A program made the position numbers and the translations under genes. DNA of 7,835 nt from positions 1 through 7,835 of the forward strand of contig JAHJKV010000394.1 in the NCBI GenBank assembly GCA_018822065.1. The letters are read 5' to 3'. Every line of letters starts with the position of its first letter. The first letter of the stretch is position 1. Shown here in pieces: positions 6,386-7,835 of the stretch. The DNA is from Pseudomonadota bacterium (GTDB lineage: Bacteria > Desulfobacterota > Desulfovibrionia > Desulfovibrionales > Desulfovibrionaceae). The notes beneath the pieces were generated by a model. That model was not told the origin of the DNA and ran no database searches. It saw only the letters and a list, made by a program, of their open reading frames with translations.

Positions 6386-7801
6386 GTTGGGCATGACGTG
6401 TCCGAAGTCGCCGTCGAAACCGGCAGAGTCGTCCGAGGGCGGCGGGGTCACTTCACGGGGGCGGGCCATGGCTGCGGGGCCGGAGCCTTCGCCTTCGATG
6501 GAGCCCATGAGATAGAATTCAAAGTCCGATGGTTCCTTGATGTTGTCTGTGGGCAGGGTCTGTTGGGCCATGTCCACAGGCTTGACCAGATGCGGGGTGA
6601 CGATGATGACCAGTTCGGTCTGTTCCTTTAAGTATTCCGAGGAGCGGAACAGGGTACCTATGATCGGGAGTTCGCCCAGGCCCGGAATCTTGTAGGCGTT
6701 CTCACGCAGGTTGTCCTTGATCAGTCCGGCTACGGCGAAGCTCTGTCCATCCGCCAGTTCGATGGTGGTTTCGGTGCGCCGGGTGGTCACGGCCGGGACC
6801 ACGATGGATTCGATGTTCACGCCCTGGTCGTAGTCGAGTTCCGAGACTTCGGGCCGGACCACGAGGTTGATCTTGTCGGGGCTCAGGACCGTGGGGGTGA
6901 ACTCCAGCCATACGCCGAAGGGCTTGTATTCGATGGCGATGGTGCCCAGTCCCGAGGGCACGGGCACCGGAATCTCGCCACCGGCCAGAAAGTTTGCCGT
7001 CTCACCCGAGAGGCAGATCAGGTTTGGCTCGGCCAGAATCTTGACCAGTCCGTTGGCCTTGAGGGCGTCCAGGAAGCCGGTGACGCTGGCGCTTCCCCGG
7101 GTCGACTGGAAGACTGCATTGACATTGTCGCTGATGCCGACGGCTTCGCCGAGGGCTGCCATTCCAGTTAAATTGTTCAGGAAAGTGTAGAAAGAGAGAC
7201 CGTTGGTCACGTAATTCAGGTTGAAGCCCATCCGCTTGGTCACGGACCGGCTCATCTCCGCGATGCGCACCTCCAGCATCACTTGCTGCACGCCGCCCAC
7301 CTGCATGAGGTTCATGACCCTTTCCGGGGCAGCGGCCTCGGCCAGCGAGAGGGCAGTGCTCAGGTTGGTGGTGGAGGAGACCATGCCGGACAGGGAGATC
7401 ATGTCGCCGGTGGAGAGCACCTGGATGCCGGACTCCTGGGGCAGCACGGTGTGGATCATCTGCTTGAGCAGCATCAGGTCCGGGGAGATGACAATGTTGT
7501 AAACCCGCATGACCTTGTCGCCGGGACCCCAGAGGGTCAGGGTGGTGGAGCCGGGTGTCTTGCCTGTGAGATATATCTGCCGGGGGGAGATGAGCAGGAT
7601 GTCTGCGTTTTCCGGCGAGGCGAGGGAGACGCGGGTGACGTCGCTTTCGGTGTCCAAAACCAGGGACTTGCGGGTGTGCAGCTGGAGCACTTCGGCCTGG
7701 CTGATGGTAACGCCGGTCGGTGTGGTCGAGTCGGCCATGGCAGGTTCAAGAAACAGGGCGAAAAGGGCCAAGGCACTCAGGGCAGCCAGGAGCAGGAGCA
7801 T
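6383..7801 (-). CDS. rcpA: Tad pilus outer-membrane secretin RcpA/CpaC
   Basis: This 472-residue protein (from the ATG at 7801) is the secretin that forms the outer-membrane pore for the Flp pilus. Residues 1-23 form a signal peptide with likely cleavage after AMA. Residues about 28-105 are the N-terminal pilus-assembly secretin domain (VSLASPENADILLIS, IYLTGKTPGSTTLTLWG). Residues about 110-165 are a BON-like domain. The secretin domain covers about 168-405, with VMLEVRIAEMSR (174-185), LAEPNLICLSGETANFLAGG (256-275), VPAVTTRRTETTIELADGQ (335-353), KIPGLGELPIIGTLFRS (371-387) and VIIVTPHLVKPV (398-409). An acidic, Pro-rich tail of about 60 residues follows. Length is typical for CpaC. Start uncertain: the ATG at 7801 lacks an obvious Shine-Dalgarno and gives a signal peptide with no basic N-region, while the frame stays open to the window edge, so a start beyond 7835 is possible. 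The function is firm. Confidence 0.94.
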   Translation of the reverse strand: MLLLLAALSALALFALFLEPAMADSTTPTGVTISQAEVLQLHTRKSLVLDTESDVTRVSLASPENADILLISPRQIYLTGKTPGSTTLTLWGPGDKVMRVYNIVISPDLMLLKQMIHTVLPQESGIQVLSTGDMISLSGMVSSTTNLSTALSLAEAAAPERVMNLMQVGGVQQVMLEVRIAEMSRSVTKRMGFNLNYVTNGLSFYTFLNNLTGMAALGEAVGISDNVNAVFQSTRGSASVTGFLDALKANGLVKILAEPNLICLSGETANFLAGGEIPVPVPSGLGTIAIEYKPFGVWLEFTPTVLSPDKINLVVRPEVSELDYDQGVNIESIVVPAVTTRRTETTIELADGQSFAVAGLIKDNLRENAYKIPGLGELPIIGTLFRSSEYLKEQTELVIIVTPHLVKPVDMAQQTLPTDNIKEPSDFEFYLMGSIEGEGSGPAAMARPREVTPPPSDDSAGFDGDFGHVMPN

Positions 7802-7835
7802 CAGGATCGGGTCGCTTCGGTGTTCATTGTGGTAC
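7801..7835 (-). other. Possible 3' end of the preceding Tad gene, overlapping the secretin start (TGATG)
   Basis: In the frame shifted from the secretin, the minus strand reads about ten sense codons ending in TTMNTEATRS and then TGA (7803-7801). This stop shares one base with the secretin ATG (7801-7799), making TGATG. Such overlaps are usual inside operons, and in many Tad loci the gene before the secretin is cpaB/rcpC. Only 35 bases are visible, so neither the identity nor the coding status can be shown; the alternative is that the secretin itself extends into this stretch. Confidence 0.4.

Noticed and set aside
5578..6396. A 272-codon plus-strand frame opposite tadZ and the small lipoprotein
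   Set aside because: It is antisense to supported genes, Arg/Ser-rich in its first part and without any domain or ribosome site.
1..7835. A wholly new biological system
   Set aside because: Gene order and motifs match the well-known Tad/Flp pilus machinery. Novelty is limited to details such as the SPOR fusion and the TadZ P-loop.

Overview
The window is the middle of a Tad/Flp (tight adherence, type IVc) pilus assembly operon lying wholly on the minus strand. It is GC-rich, roughly 60% or more by eye. The gene content and style suggest a Gram-negative bacterium with an outer membrane: there is a secretin, and two lipoproteins carry lipoboxes. A Desulfovibrio-like deltaproteobacterium would fit, but that assignment is an impression of gene style and not proven by the sequence.

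Layout in the direction of transcription (right to left). 7835-7801: about 11 codons that are probably the 3' end of the preceding gene, whose TGA overlaps the next ATG. 7801-6383: outer-membrane secretin RcpA/CpaC. 6372-6085: a 95-residue lipoprotein. 6065-4881: TadZ/CpaE, an atypical ParA/MinD-like localisation protein with a degenerate P-loop. 4884-3460: TadA/CpaF secretion ATPase. 3450-2482: TadB. 2469-1504: TadC. 1488-1: a TadD-type TPR lipoprotein that also carries a C-terminal SPOR domain and runs off the left edge.

How they work together, from knowledge of Tad systems: TadA hexamers power pilin assembly on the TadB/TadC inner-membrane platform, TadZ places the machine in the cell, the secretin forms the outer-membrane pore, and the lipoproteins help assemble or anchor that pore. 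The usual partners (flp pilin, prepilin peptidase, cpaB/rcpC, and the minor pilins tadE/F/G) are not in this window and would be expected in the flanks.

Gaps between genes are 0-19 bases and several junctions overlap. I therefore see no room for internal promoters or terminators, and the block reads as one polycistronic unit with translational coupling. There is no gene-free stretch over 300 bases, and I found no RNA genes, insertion sequences, CRISPR arrays or notable repeats. The core is a known system. The points worth a second look are the TPR-SPOR fusion, the non-canonical TadZ P-loop, the small lipoprotein, and the stop codons embedded in ribosome binding sites.
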